Below, one piece after another: positions 16,922 to 25,293 of a stretch of 64,000 nt of DNA (position 1 is the stretch's first letter; every line of letters begins with the position of its first letter). Below the pieces are notes generated by a model. That model was not told the DNA's origin. It saw nothing but the letters and a program-made list of their open reading frames with translations, and searched no databases. The DNA is taken from the NCBI GenBank assembly GCA_000632805.1, contig CP007444.1:1116001-1180000 (forward strand), read 5' to 3'. The position numbers and the translations under genes are program-made. The stretch is from Dyella jiangningensis (lineage in GTDB: Bacteria > Pseudomonadota > Gammaproteobacteria > Xanthomonadales > Rhodanobacteraceae).

Positions 16922-18898
16922 TCATTTGACCATGCGACGCGGTCGAAAGTCCCGTGCGGCCTGTCGAAAGTTCTTCAGCAGTTCCGCAGGCGGCTCGTCG
17001 TAGGCGTAACGCAATTCCAGATACGTCCTCATCAAGCGTTCCAGTTCCGCGCGGTGGGTGGGGAGGGCCCGGGACGCGCGGACGAAGAAGTGCTGCGGTC
17101 CCTCGCTATGGCGCCGGACTACACCCAGCGAAGCCAGCCGCCGCTCCAACAACTGCATCGACGCGCGAGCCGGATCGTTCGCGGGGCGCTTCCACATCGC
17201 CCATGCCAGTCCCAGCGCCGCAAACAGCGAACCGCCAACGGCCAGCAGCAACCCCAACATGCCCGGGTCGGTGTCGCGCAGGCCGAACGGCGTCAGCAAT
17301 CCATGCTGTCGCAGTGTGTCAAAACCGATAACGCCTTGGTTCCACCAGCGGTTGACGACGTCCCAGCGGTTGCGCAGTCCAAGCCACCATTGATTGGGCG
17401 CCCACGCGGCGGCAGCGCCCGATGCCGCCGCGGCGGCGCCGAGACTGACGCGCTCAGGCCGCACGGCGGCCGTGGGATCGACGCGTCGCCAACCTTCACC
17501 GGGCATCCACACTTCGCTCCATGCGTGCGCGTCCGACTGCCGCACCAGCAGGTAATTGCCGAGCTCATTCCAGTACCCCCCCTGGTAACCGGTGACGACA
17601 CGCGCGGGAATGCCGGCAGCGCGCATGAGCACGGTAAACGCGGACGAGTAGTGCTCGCAGAAGCCTTCATGCGTGGAGAACAGGAAATCATCCACCGCGT
17701 TCCTGCCCAGCGGCGCGGGCGCGAGCGTGTAACTGAAGCCGCCATCGTGAAACAGCTTCAAGGCCGCCTGGACGATGGCCTTGTCGTTGCTGCCGAACTC
17801 GGTCCGCCAGCGGTGCGCCAATGCGAGGGTCTGCGGATTGAAGTTGGCGGGCAGCCGCAATCCGCGACGACGCTCGCGTTCGTCGAGTTGCGGATCCAGG
17901 CGGTAGGACGAGGCCGAGCGAAGCGTATAGATCCGCGTGTCGTTCACCGGGCGATCGGACAGCACCTCGTGGTCGACGTTGAGAAACGCGTGGTCCGGTG
18001 CTTCGACAGGCACATCCAGTGCCGGCAGCACGCGCTGGCCACTGCCCTCCAGGGCGACGGTGTATCGCCTCACCGCGCCTGCGCGTTCGACGTCGCCAGG
18101 CGCGCCGCCCGTACCGATATGGCGCCACTGGCGGCCGTCGTAACTCCACATGACATAGGCGCGAAAGTAGCGCTGCGCGGCCGGTGGCGGTGCACCTTCG
18201 AAGCTCACGCGCATGGCGGGGCGGTCATCGGTGAGCAGGTCGGTGAAATCGCCCGGCGACATGTCTTCGCTGAGGCCGGTGCGCGCCTGGCCCGGGTTTG
18301 GCGTACCCCACAGGGGTGAACTGAGGCGCGGCACCAGCACGAACGCCAGCAGGGCCAGCGGCAAGGATGCCCCGAGCAGCGCAAGTGCAGGCAGCAGTTC
18401 GCGGGGCAGGGTGCTTGGCGGCTGGGCAGGTTCCAGCGCGCGCAGGGTGGCCAGGGCCGGCAGCAGGCCCAGCGCCACCAGCACGGTTGCAACCATGCCC
18501 TGGTCGAACAGCAGGGCGCTCATCAACGCGAAACAGGAGAACGCCGCGCCGACGCGTGCATCGCGCGCCGTCTCCGATTCCAGCAGTTTCAGGACGAGCA
18601 AGCCCACGGCCAGGGCAGCGCCGGGTTCGCGTCCGAACAGGCTGCCGTAATAGAAGATCACCGCTCCCGACAGCAGCGCGACCAGCGGCAGCTTCAGCGT
18701 GATTGGTGCACGACCACCGTATCGACGACGCTGCCACCAGCGCGCACCCAGGGTTGCAGCCAGCGCAATGCTCAGCCATATCGGCATGTGCGGCGCGTGC
18801 ACGGCAAGCACCACGGCCACCGTGAGGCAAAGCAGGTCGAAGGGCCGCGTTTCCAGCGGCACCTTGGGACTGCGGCGAAACAGGGCGATGCGGATCAT
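16922..18898 (-). CDS. TgpA-like membrane protein: DUF3488 plus transglutaminase domain
   Basis: A 658-residue inner-membrane protein. It has about six hydrophobic segments (about 15-190), a periplasmic transglutaminase-like domain (about 260-490), another membrane helix (about 545-570) and a cytoplasmic DUF4129-like tail. The catalytic triad is visible as Cys in HEGFCEHYSSAF, His in SDAHAWSEVW and Asp in RVDPTAAV. It matches the TgpA family (essential transglutaminase described in Pseudomonas), whose substrate is unclear. The ATG overlaps the DUF58 gene stop by four bases (ATGA), and the MoxR-DUF58-TgpA order is the conserved arrangement. Confidence 0.9.
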   Translation of the reverse strand: MIRIALFRRSPKVPLETRPFDLLCLTVAVVLAVHAPHMPIWLSIALAATLGARWWQRRRYGGRAPITLKLPLVALLSGAVIFYYGSLFGREPGAALAVGLLVLKLLESETARDARVGAAFSCFALMSALLFDQGMVATVLVALGLLPALATLRALEPAQPPSTLPRELLPALALLGASLPLALLAFVLVPRLSSPLWGTPNPGQARTGLSEDMSPGDFTDLLTDDRPAMRVSFEGAPPPAAQRYFRAYVMWSYDGRQWRHIGTGGAPGDVERAGAVRRYTVALEGSGQRVLPALDVPVEAPDHAFLNVDHEVLSDRPVNDTRIYTLRSASSYRLDPQLDERERRRGLRLPANFNPQTLALAHRWRTEFGSNDKAIVQAALKLFHDGGFSYTLAPAPLGRNAVDDFLFSTHEGFCEHYSSAFTVLMRAAGIPARVVTGYQGGYWNELGNYLLVRQSDAHAWSEVWMPGEGWRRVDPTAAVRPERVSLGAAAAASGAAAAWAPNQWWLGLRNRWDVVNRWWNQGVIGFDTLRQHGLLTPFGLRDTDPGMLGLLLAVGGSLFAALGLAWAMWKRPANDPARASMQLLERRLASLGVVRRHSEGPQHFFVRASRALPTHRAELERLMRTYLELRYAYDEPPAELLKNFRQAARDFRPRRMVK

Positions 18899-19851
18899 GG
18901 CAGTCGCGCCAGCGCGTTCATGCACTGCACGTAATGGCTGCGCCCGTGACCAAGCGCGATATCTTCGCCAGGCAGCCACAGCGCGGTGGGACGGCCGACC
19001 GCTTCGGCCTCGCCCAGCCATCGCGCCAGACGCGCAATGCGAGCTTCGGGCGACAAGGACGGCAGGGCGCGCCAATCGAGATGCCATTCCTCGCGGGCTT
19101 CAGGTTGCTCGAAGTCCTTCACCAGCAGATGTTCGTGGCGGGCGCTGTGTTTCCACGCGATATGGCGCTGCGGATCGCCTGACCGGTAGTCGCGCAACGC
19201 TGCAATGTCTTCGCCCTGATGCAGGCGGCGGCGCAGGTCGTGCTCGCCCTGAAGCACTGGCGGCGGTCCGGCCGGTTCGGGACGTGGCCATACGAGCACG
19301 GCGTGGTCCGGATGAATCCAGCTCCAGGCATGGAACAACCCTACGGGCCAGTTGCTCCACAGCTTGATGCGCGGCACGGGGTGCCAGCCGCGCTGGGACG
19401 TGGCGAGATGGAGCGAGACCCAGGTTTCCGTACGGACGGGCGCCATGAACGTTTCCGTTTGGCCGTCCATATCGGCATGCACGGAGGCATGGGCATGATC
19501 ATCGGCGGCGAACACTAGCTGGATCACCATGCGTTCGCCCGCGATCGCGTGACCCTGTCGGATGGCGGTCAGGCGCAAGCCATGCAGACTGCGGAACGCC
19601 ACGAGCATGCTGGTGGCGCTCGCCGAGCCGAGCATGCAGGTAAGCAGGAGCGCTGCGTTGTTGGCGTAGTTGAGCGCACCCAGCAACATCACCAGTAACA
19701 GCAAGGTGAATGCGGTACCGAAGGCGGTCGGCACGATGTATACGCGCCGACGATGCAACGTGATGGGCAGGCTCTCGGGCCGCTTGTAGCGGGTCAGCGC
19801 AGGCAGGCGCCGCTCGGCCCAGTCCTGGAGGCGACGCCATGCCGCCGGCAT
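18895..19851 (-). CDS. DUF58 domain-containing protein
   Basis: A 318-residue protein with two closely spaced hydrophobic segments (about 35-80) and a C-terminal DUF58 domain. The latter has the hallmark GEDIAALRDYRSGDPQRHIAWKH split across about 195-220, a von Willebrand A-like region. It is middle gene of the MoxR operon. The start used is the ATG at 19851, overlapping the moxR stop by one base (TGATG); a TTG one codon earlier is possible. DUF58 proteins are thought to work with MoxR ATPases on an envelope target; the activity is not established. Confidence 0.87.
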   Translation of the reverse strand: MPAAWRRLQDWAERRLPALTRYKRPESLPITLHRRRVYIVPTAFGTAFTLLLLVMLLGALNYANNAALLLTCMLGSASATSMLVAFRSLHGLRLTAIRQGHAIAGERMVIQLVFAADDHAHASVHADMDGQTETFMAPVRTETWVSLHLATSQRGWHPVPRIKLWSNWPVGLFHAWSWIHPDHAVLVWPRPEPAGPPPVLQGEHDLRRRLHQGEDIAALRDYRSGDPQRHIAWKHSARHEHLLVKDFEQPEAREEWHLDWRALPSLSPEARIARLARWLGEAEAVGRPTALWLPGEDIALGHGRSHYVQCMNALARLP

Positions 19852-20792
19852 CAATCCACCGCGACGTCGGCCAGCAGCGCCCGCGCCAGGCTTTCGCCAC
19901 TGGCGCCGCGCGTGGTGACCAGGCGGTGTGCGGCCAGCGGCACGAACAAGGCCTGGAGGTCTTCCGGCAACACGTGCGTGCGGCCGCTCAGCATCGCCCA
20001 GGCCCGTGCCGCACCGAGCAGGGCCAAGCCTGCGCGCGGTGACAGGCCCACGCGGATGTCGGCATGGCGTCGGCTGGCGGCGAGCAGGGCCTGCAGGTAA
20101 TCGAGCAAGGCACCGCTCGCGGTGATGCCTTGTGCGCGACGGGCAAGCTCGGACAGGCCGGCGTTATCCAATTGGGGCGACAGTTGGGCGAGCAGATCGC
20201 GGCGATCGCTGCCGGTCAGCAGGGCGCGTTCGGCCGTCGCATCGGGGTAATCGAGCGAGACGCGCAACATGAAGCGATCGAGCTGCGAATCGGGTAGAGG
20301 GAAGGTGCCGGCAAGGTCGAGCGGATTCTGCGTGGCGACCACGAAGAACGGCTGCGGCAGGGCATGCGTCTGTCCATCGACAGTGACCTGCGCCTCGGCC
20401 ATCGCTTCCAGCAAGGCACTTTGCGTCTTGGGGGTAGCGCGGTTGATTTCGTCGGCAAGCAGCAGGCCGGTGAAGATCGGGCCGGGATGAAAGCGAAACT
20501 GCGCTGTTTCACGCTCGTAGACGCTCACCCCGATGATGTCCGACGGCAACAGGTCGCTGGTGAACTGCACGCGCTGGAATTCCAGCGCAAAGCTCGCGGC
20601 CAGCGCATGCGCCAGCGTGGTCTTGCCCACGCCTGGCACGTCTTCCAGCAGCAGGTGGCCGCCGGCGATCAGGCAGGTGAAGGCGAGCTTGACCTGGCGC
20701 GGCTTGCCCAGCAGCACGCGATTGACCTGGGCCATCGCGGCCTCCAGTCGGGCATGCAGCGCTTCATCGTGCAGCGGAGTAATGGCGGACAT
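19851..20792 (-). CDS. MoxR family AAA+ ATPase
   Basis: A 313-residue cytoplasmic chaperone-like ATPase, first gene of a MoxR-DUF58-transglutaminase operon. Walker A lies in LEDVPGVGKTTLA (about 48-60), Walker B in GLLLADEINRA (about 112-122) and sensor 1 in FVVATQNPLD (about 150-159). An arginine finger region with LPDSQLDRFMLR follows. Such ATPases are believed to assemble or activate partner proteins containing von Willebrand A domains, which fits the DUF58 neighbour. The start at 20792 has only a weak ribosome site; an upstream TTG at 20819 is an alternative. Confidence 0.91.
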   Translation of the reverse strand: MSAITPLHDEALHARLEAAMAQVNRVLLGKPRQVKLAFTCLIAGGHLLLEDVPGVGKTTLAHALAASFALEFQRVQFTSDLLPSDIIGVSVYERETAQFRFHPGPIFTGLLLADEINRATPKTQSALLEAMAEAQVTVDGQTHALPQPFFVVATQNPLDLAGTFPLPDSQLDRFMLRVSLDYPDATAERALLTGSDRRDLLAQLSPQLDNAGLSELARRAQGITASGALLDYLQALLAASRRHADIRVGLSPRAGLALLGAARAWAMLSGRTHVLPEDLQALFVPLAAHRLVTTRGASGESLARALLADVAVD

Positions 20793-20967
20793 GGGGTTTT
20801 GGCAGTGGGGGAGGGCCAAGCAGGGCGAGACACGTGCTTACGTTGGCAGTGTAGCCGTGGGCGTCGCGCGGTGGCGAGCCGTATTCCTTGCCGGTTTCGT
20901 GACGCCGTTCGTGCCCAGGCTCAAGCTTGCCGCGAGCTGCCACCGCCCGGCGTGAAGCGACGAAAAC

Positions 20968-21552
20968 TCAGGGCAGGGCGATGCCCGCTTCGCGCAGCAG
21001 GCGGGCCAGCGCGATGAGTGGCAGGCCGATCAGCGCGCTGGGATCCTCGTTGTCGATGCGCTCGAACAGGCTGATGCCGAGGCCCTCACATTTGAAGCTG
21101 CCGGCACAATCGAGCGGATGCTCACGCTCGATGTAGCGGGCGATTTCTTCCCGATCCAGGCTGCGGAAGTGCACACGGGTATGGTCGACGTGGATCAGGT
21201 CCTGCCCGCTGCGGGTGTCATGCAGGCACAGCGCGGTATGGAAATGCACTTCGCGGCCCGAGCAGGCGGCGAGCTGCGCGCGGGCGCGGTCCGCGGTACC
21301 TGGTTTGTCCAAGACCAGGCCTTCGAGTTCGGCGACCTGATCGGAGCCGATCACCAACGCATCGTCGAGCCCGTCGGCCGCCGCGCGGGCCTTGGCGACC
21401 GCGAGGCGCAGCGCGCGATCACGTGGCGTCTCGCCCGGTAGGGCGGTCTCATCGGTGCCCGGGGCCCGCTGTTCGAACGTCGGATACAGCCGGCCGAGCA
21501 GCTCGGCGCGATAACGCGAGGTGGATCCCAGCACCAGGGTCGGCAAGGTCAT
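20968..21552 (-). CDS. yceF: Maf family nucleotide pyrophosphatase, YceF type
   Basis: House-cleaning nucleotide pyrophosphatase of 194 residues. The N-terminal LVLGSTSRYRAELLGRL is the Maf phosphate-binding loop. The later DDALVIGSDQVAEL and LDCAGSFKCEGLGISLFERI segments match the YceF branch, described as acting on 7-methyl-GTP, more than the dTTP/UTP-specific branch. It lies beside yceD-rpmF in the usual cluster but on the opposite strand. Its start overlaps the stop of the upstream minus-strand gene by four bases. Confidence 0.9.
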   Translation of the reverse strand: MTLPTLVLGSTSRYRAELLGRLYPTFEQRAPGTDETALPGETPRDRALRLAVAKARAAADGLDDALVIGSDQVAELEGLVLDKPGTADRARAQLAACSGREVHFHTALCLHDTRSGQDLIHVDHTRVHFRSLDREEIARYIEREHPLDCAGSFKCEGLGISLFERIDNEDPSALIGLPLIALARLLREAGIALP

Positions 21553-22049
21553 GCGTCGTGTTCCCGCCGCAGGTGCTCGCGCATGGCGCTGTCCAGATCG
21601 TGTTGCGCGCGGTCCAGCGCGTCGAGCAGAGGGCGCAGCTTGTCACGTGTATCGTTCATGGTTGAGACCGCTTCATCCAGCTGTTGCTGGCTGGCGCGGG
21701 GGGCCTGGTCGCGAATCCAGATGCGCTGCTGAAGCAGGGCGCGCAGGCCGGCGTCGACGGCATGGCGCGCTTCCTGTTCGCTACTGGCGGGAAGGTCAGG
21801 GTTTACCGACATCACCGCGTGAGCCTGCTGCAGGCCTGCTCGACAGGTCCTCAGATCCGTTTCCAGGCGGTCGGCCAGCTCCAGCAGGCGATGCACGCTA
21901 CCGGCCCGGCGCTCGGCCTTGCGCCGATAAGCCAGGGCCACACCGATCAGGGCCACCGCCAGCACCACCAGGGCGGCCAGGCCGAGCATCAGAGAGAGGT
22001 TCACGGGATCAGCCGGCTCGATGAAAGAGGTGTCCGCAGTCTGCCGCAC
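21549..22049 (-). CDS. Hypothetical membrane-anchored protein with coiled coil
   Basis: A protein of up to 166 residues that I do not recognise. It has one strong hydrophobic segment (about 18-42, with LMLGLAALVVLAVALIGVAL), then a charged helical region rich in Leu, Gln, Arg and Glu likely to form a coiled coil (about 45-160). The topology suggests a membrane anchor with a cytoplasmic helical rod. The start is uncertain: GTG codons at 22049 and 22004 are both in frame and neither has a strong ribosome site. It overlaps yceF by four bases and is probably cotranscribed with it. Confidence 0.65.
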   Translation of the reverse strand: MRQTADTSFIEPADPVNLSLMLGLAALVVLAVALIGVALAYRRKAERRAGSVHRLLELADRLETDLRTCRAGLQQAHAVMSVNPDLPASSEQEARHAVDAGLRALLQQRIWIRDQAPRASQQQLDEAVSTMNDTRDKLRPLLDALDRAQHDLDSAMREHLRREHDA

Positions 22050-22102
22050 CCGGCCGATTCAGGCAAAATGCGCTGATGGGGCGGCCAATCGGCCGTCACC
22101 TG

Positions 22103-22131
22103 TTGACTTCAACGTGTTGTAATCCTAAGAT
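22103..22131 (+). promoter_or_regulatory. Strong sigma70-type promoter at the yceD start
   Basis: TTGACT, a 17-base spacer and TAAGAT. The -10 hexamer ends only three bases before the first ATG of yceD, so transcription would begin at or within the first codons. That implies a leaderless or near-leaderless message starting at the ATG at 22141. Confidence 0.65.
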
Positions 22132-22134
22132 TTC

Positions 22135-22659
22135 ATGTCTATGTCCGTGACACTGCCAGAGTCCGTGGACGCTTGGCGCATGGTCTCGGCGCGGCGTTCG
22201 TTCCAGGGGGTACTGCCCATTGCGGCCTTGTCGCGACTGGGCGAGGCCTTGGCCGGTACGGAAGGAACAGCGCAATACGAGCTGGATTTTGGTCGTGACG
22301 AGTTCGGTACGGCGTACCTCGCCGTTCGCGTCCAGGCACCGCTCACGCTGACCTGCCAACGCACGCTGGAGCCTTTCGTGCTGCCGGTGACGGTGGACAG
22401 CCAGCTTGGGCTGATCCGTTCGGAGCGTGAGGAATCGGCGCTGCCTCCAGGCTTCGAGCCCCTGCTCGTCGCCGACGACGGCAAGCTGAATCTGGCGGAC
22501 GTGATCGAAGACGAACTGTTGTTGGCACTGCCGCTGGTCCCAGTCAATCCGGACAGCACGTTGCCCGAAGAAGTAGTAGAGCCTGCGCCGGAGAAAGTCT
22601 CCAGCGAAGGGCGTTCCGATAACCCGTTCGCGGTTTTGCGCGAACTCAAGAAACGTTGA
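22135..22659 (+). CDS. yceD: YceD/DUF177 family protein
   Basis: A 174-residue protein linked in E. coli and plants to 23S rRNA accumulation. It shows the DUF177 features: LTCQRTLEPFVLPV with only one cysteine of the usual CxxC, then LADVIEDELLLALPLVP and the C-terminal DNPFAVLRELKK. It is always paired with rpmF, as here, 18 bases downstream. Two ATG codons are possible (22135 and 22141); the promoter position favours 22141. Alignment by eye with the E. coli protein allows either. Confidence 0.9.
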   Translation: MSMSVTLPESVDAWRMVSARRSFQGVLPIAALSRLGEALAGTEGTAQYELDFGRDEFGTAYLAVRVQAPLTLTCQRTLEPFVLPVTVDSQLGLIRSEREESALPPGFEPLLVADDGKLNLADVIEDELLLALPLVPVNPDSTLPEEVVEPAPEKVSSEGRSDNPFAVLRELKKR

Positions 22660-22677
22660 TTTAGCTGGAGATTCGCC

Positions 22678-22872
22678 ATGGCCGTTGCCAAGAGCCGCAA
22701 GACCCCGTCCACCCGCGGCATGCGTCGTTCGCACGATGCGCTGAAGTCCGTGCAGCTGGCCACCGATCCGACCAGTGGCGAGGTGCACCTGCGCCACCAC
22801 GTCACCAAGGATGGCTACTACCGCGGCAAGAAGGTCATCGACACCAACACGGCGGTGGTCGAAGAGGATTGA
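22678..22872 (+). CDS. rpmF: 50S ribosomal protein L32
   Basis: A 64-residue large-subunit protein. The [21 protein letters not shown] start and YYRGKKVI stretch are the family signature. The zinc-ribbon cysteines found in some L32 proteins are absent, as is normal for this group. It follows yceD with a good GGAG ribosome site and precedes a weak hairpin. Confidence 0.97.
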   Translation: MAVAKSRKTPSTRGMRRSHDALKSVQLATDPTSGEVHLRHHVTKDGYYRGKKVIDTNTAVVEED

Positions 22873-22902
22873 TCGTTCCCGCAAGGGATACGGTTCCGCA
22901 TG

Positions 22903-22922
22903 GCGGCGCGATTTCGCGCCGC
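22903..22922 (+). terminator. Weak hairpin after rpmF
   Basis: GCGGCGCG-ATTT-CGCGCCGC, an 8-bp perfect stem followed by TTTGCGTTTG. The interrupted T-run suggests partial termination before fabH. plsX, present at this spot in E. coli, is absent. Confidence 0.5.
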
Positions 22923-23021
22923 TTTGCGTTTGTGCGATCACCCACGTAACGTTCGCGGTTTGGAGGACGGCTGCAGCACAGCTCGCGGCCTCTTCGTCCC
23001 AACCCGTCGCATGGAAAGTTA

Positions 23022-23996
23022 ATGGCCCAGATTTACGCCCGCATCACCGGCACCGGCAGCGCGCTGCCCGAGCGAGTGGTGACCAACGCCGATCTCGAGA
23101 AGATTGTCGAAACCAGTGACGAATGGATTCGCACCCGCACCGGCATCCAGCGCCGCCACATTGCTGCCGATGGCCAGACCACCGGCGACCTGGCCACCGA
23201 GGCGGCGCAACGCGCGCTTGAAGCCGCTGGCGTCAAGGCGTCCGAGCTCGACCTGATCGTGCTGGGCACGACCACGCCCGACATCATTTTTCCGTCCACC
23301 GCCTGTCTCGTTCAGCATCGCCTGGGCGCCAACGGCTGCGCCGCATTTGACGTCAACGCGGCCTGCTCCGGCTTCGTCTACGCGCTGGGCATTGCCGACA
23401 AGTTCATTCGCAGCGGCCAGTCGAAGAAAGTGCTGGTGATCGGCGCCGAAACGCTGACCCGCATGATCGACTGGAACGAGCGCGAAACCTGCGTGCTGTT
23501 CGGCGACGGTGCTGGCGCCGTGGTGCTGGAAGCGTCCGAAGAGCCCGGCATCTACGCCACGCTGCTGCACGCCGATGGCGGCTTCAAGCATCTGCTGTAC
23601 AACCCGGTGGGCGTGTCCGTCGGCTTCAAGGATGAGCCCAACCACGGCGTGCGCATCAACATGTCCGGCCGCGAAGTGTTCAAGGTGGCGGTGAAGACGC
23701 TCGACTCGCTGGTCGACGAAACGCTGCAGGCTGCCGGCATGGAGGCCTCGCAGATCGACTGGCTGATTCCGCACCAGGCCAACCTTCGCATCATCGAAGC
23801 CACGGCGAAGCGCCTGGAAATGCCGATGGACCAGGTCATCGTGACCGTGCAGGAGCATGCCAACACCTCGTCCGGTTCGGTGCCGCTGGCACTGGATTAT
23901 GCGGTGCGCTCGGGCAAGGTGCAGCGCGGCCAGAACCTGCTGCTCGAGGCCTTCGGCGGCGGTTTCACCTGGGCTTCGGCACTGCTGCGTTACTGA
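23022..23996 (+). CDS. fabH: 3-oxoacyl-[ACP] synthase III FabH
   Basis: Initiating condensing enzyme of type II fatty acid synthesis, joining acetyl-CoA or another acyl-CoA with malonyl-ACP. The 324-residue thiolase-fold protein has an intact Cys-His-Asn triad: Cys115 in NAACSGF, His251 in IPHQANLRI and Asn281 in HANTSSGS. DEWIRTRTGI near the start is typical. The start ATG at 23022 comes after GCATGGAAAGTTA. An intrinsic terminator lies directly after the stop, so fabD is not simply co-expressed. Confidence 0.97.
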   Translation: MAQIYARITGTGSALPERVVTNADLEKIVETSDEWIRTRTGIQRRHIAADGQTTGDLATEAAQRALEAAGVKASELDLIVLGTTTPDIIFPSTACLVQHRLGANGCAAFDVNAACSGFVYALGIADKFIRSGQSKKVLVIGAETLTRMIDWNERETCVLFGDGAGAVVLEASEEPGIYATLLHADGGFKHLLYNPVGVSVGFKDEPNHGVRINMSGREVFKVAVKTLDSLVDETLQAAGMEASQIDWLIPHQANLRIIEATAKRLEMPMDQVIVTVQEHANTSSGSVPLALDYAVRSGKVQRGQNLLLEAFGGGFTWASALLRY

Positions 23997-24017
23997 GCTT
24001 TTTTCGTTGCTGCACAG

Positions 24018-24048
24018 AAAATGCCGCCCCACGGGCGGCATTTTTTTT
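24018..24048 (+). terminator. Intrinsic terminator between fabH and fabD
   Basis: Arms AAAATGCCGCCC and GGGCGGCATTTT with a three-base loop and eight consecutive T residues. It is a strong terminator within what is normally one fab operon. Confidence 0.9.
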
Positions 24049-24282
24049 GCCACCGTTTGTGGGTAGCCGCTTCCGTTGACGAAACGGGCCGTGTGTGGCC
24101 CGCGGAACGGCCTTCAGCCGAAAAGCGGCTGCAGGTGCTCCAGGGTTCCACCCCTGGCGAGAAAACCACGGGAAAGCGCATGCCCGGAAGCCGCTCGAAT
24201 GCCCATTTCCGAGCGAATACAGCTGCGTATGGCGGCCAATGCTGGCACCATTCCGTTTTTCGTTTCGGAAGATTCGCGCTCC
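24049..24282 (+). promoter_or_regulatory. fabD leader region, structured and without a recognised gene
   Basis: This 234-base stretch follows the fabH terminator. It contains a CCAGGG/CCCTGG hairpin at 24140-24157 and complementary GCCGCTT and AAGCGGC segments around 24067-24128. A frame continuous with fabD stays open from 24076, but the predicted 69 residues look unlike any family and fabD proteins start at MTQTAATLAF. A promoter must lie here, though I could not place a convincing -35/-10 pair. Confidence 0.5.
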
Positions 24283-25230
24283 ATGACCCAGACCGCCGCT
24301 ACGCTCGCATTCGTTTTCCCGGGGCAGGGCTCCCAGTCCGTCGGCATGCTGGCCGAACTGGCCGCGGCTCATCCGGAAGTGAAGACTACGTTCGACGAGG
24401 CTTCGCAGGGTGCGGGCGTCGATCTCTGGGCGTTGAGCCAGCAGGGGCCGGACGAAGACCTCAATCGTACCGAAAACACCCAGCCGGCCTTGCTGGCGGC
24501 CAGCGTGGCCGTGTGGCGCGTGTGGCAGAAGCTTGGCGGTGCGCAGCCGGCGCAGCTGTCCGGTCACAGCCTGGGCGAATACAGCGCGCTGGTATGCGCG
24601 GGTGCGCTGTCGCTGCATGACGCGGCGGCACTCGTTGCCGAGCGTGGTCGACTGATGCAGGCGGCGGTTCCCCCGGGCGTGGGTGCGATGGCCGCCATCC
24701 TGGGTGGCGATGACGCACAAATCGCAACCGTATGCGACGAAGTAGCGCAAGGCCAGGTGGTGTCGCCGGCCAACTTCAATTCACCCGGGCAGTTGGTCAT
24801 TGCCGGCAACGCAGAGGCTGTGGATCGCGCGCTCGCCAAGCTGGCGGAGCAGGGCGTGAAGAAGGCGATCAAGCTGGCCGTCTCGGTGCCTTCGCATTGC
24901 GCGCTGATGCGCGATGCTTCCGATCGACTCGGCGAGCGCATGGCGTCGATCGCATGGCAGCTGCCGTCGATTCCGGTGATCCAGAACGCCGAAGCGCGCA
25001 GCTATGCCTCCGTCGAAGACATCCGCGGCGCGCTGCAGCGCCAGTTGTACCTGCCCGTACGTTGGACTGAATGCGTGCAGGCGCTGGTTGCCGGCGGCGC
25101 CACCCGTATGGCCGAAGCGGGCCCGGGAAAGGTGCTCTCGGGCCTCATCAAGCGCATCGACAAGAGCGTCGAGGCACGCGCCATCGGCACGCCTGCAGAG
25201 CTCGACGCCGCACGCGCCGAGTGGGCCTGA
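24283..25230 (+). CDS. fabD: Malonyl-CoA:ACP transacylase FabD
   Basis: Loads malonyl groups from CoA to acyl carrier protein. The 315-residue protein has the AFVFPGQGSQ opening, active serine Ser96 in GHSLGEYSAL and His205 in VPSHCALM, with the family's Gln in the opening loop. The ATG at 24283 follows CGGAAGATTCGCGCTCC. fabG starts 63 bases downstream. Confidence 0.97.
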   Translation: MTQTAATLAFVFPGQGSQSVGMLAELAAAHPEVKTTFDEASQGAGVDLWALSQQGPDEDLNRTENTQPALLAASVAVWRVWQKLGGAQPAQLSGHSLGEYSALVCAGALSLHDAAALVAERGRLMQAAVPPGVGAMAAILGGDDAQIATVCDEVAQGQVVSPANFNSPGQLVIAGNAEAVDRALAKLAEQGVKKAIKLAVSVPSHCALMRDASDRLGERMASIAWQLPSIPVIQNAEARSYASVEDIRGALQRQLYLPVRWTECVQALVAGGATRMAEAGPGKVLSGLIKRIDKSVEARAIGTPAELDAARAEWA

Positions 25231-25293
25231 TCAGCTTTACAGACATCATGCGGCGGACGTATCGACGTCCGGCCGTCCAAAAGGGAATGACAG

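Noticed and set aside
24076..24282. In-frame upstream extension of fabD by 69 codons
   Set aside because: FabD proteins begin near MTQTAATLAF. The extension contains a hairpin and looks like leader sequence.
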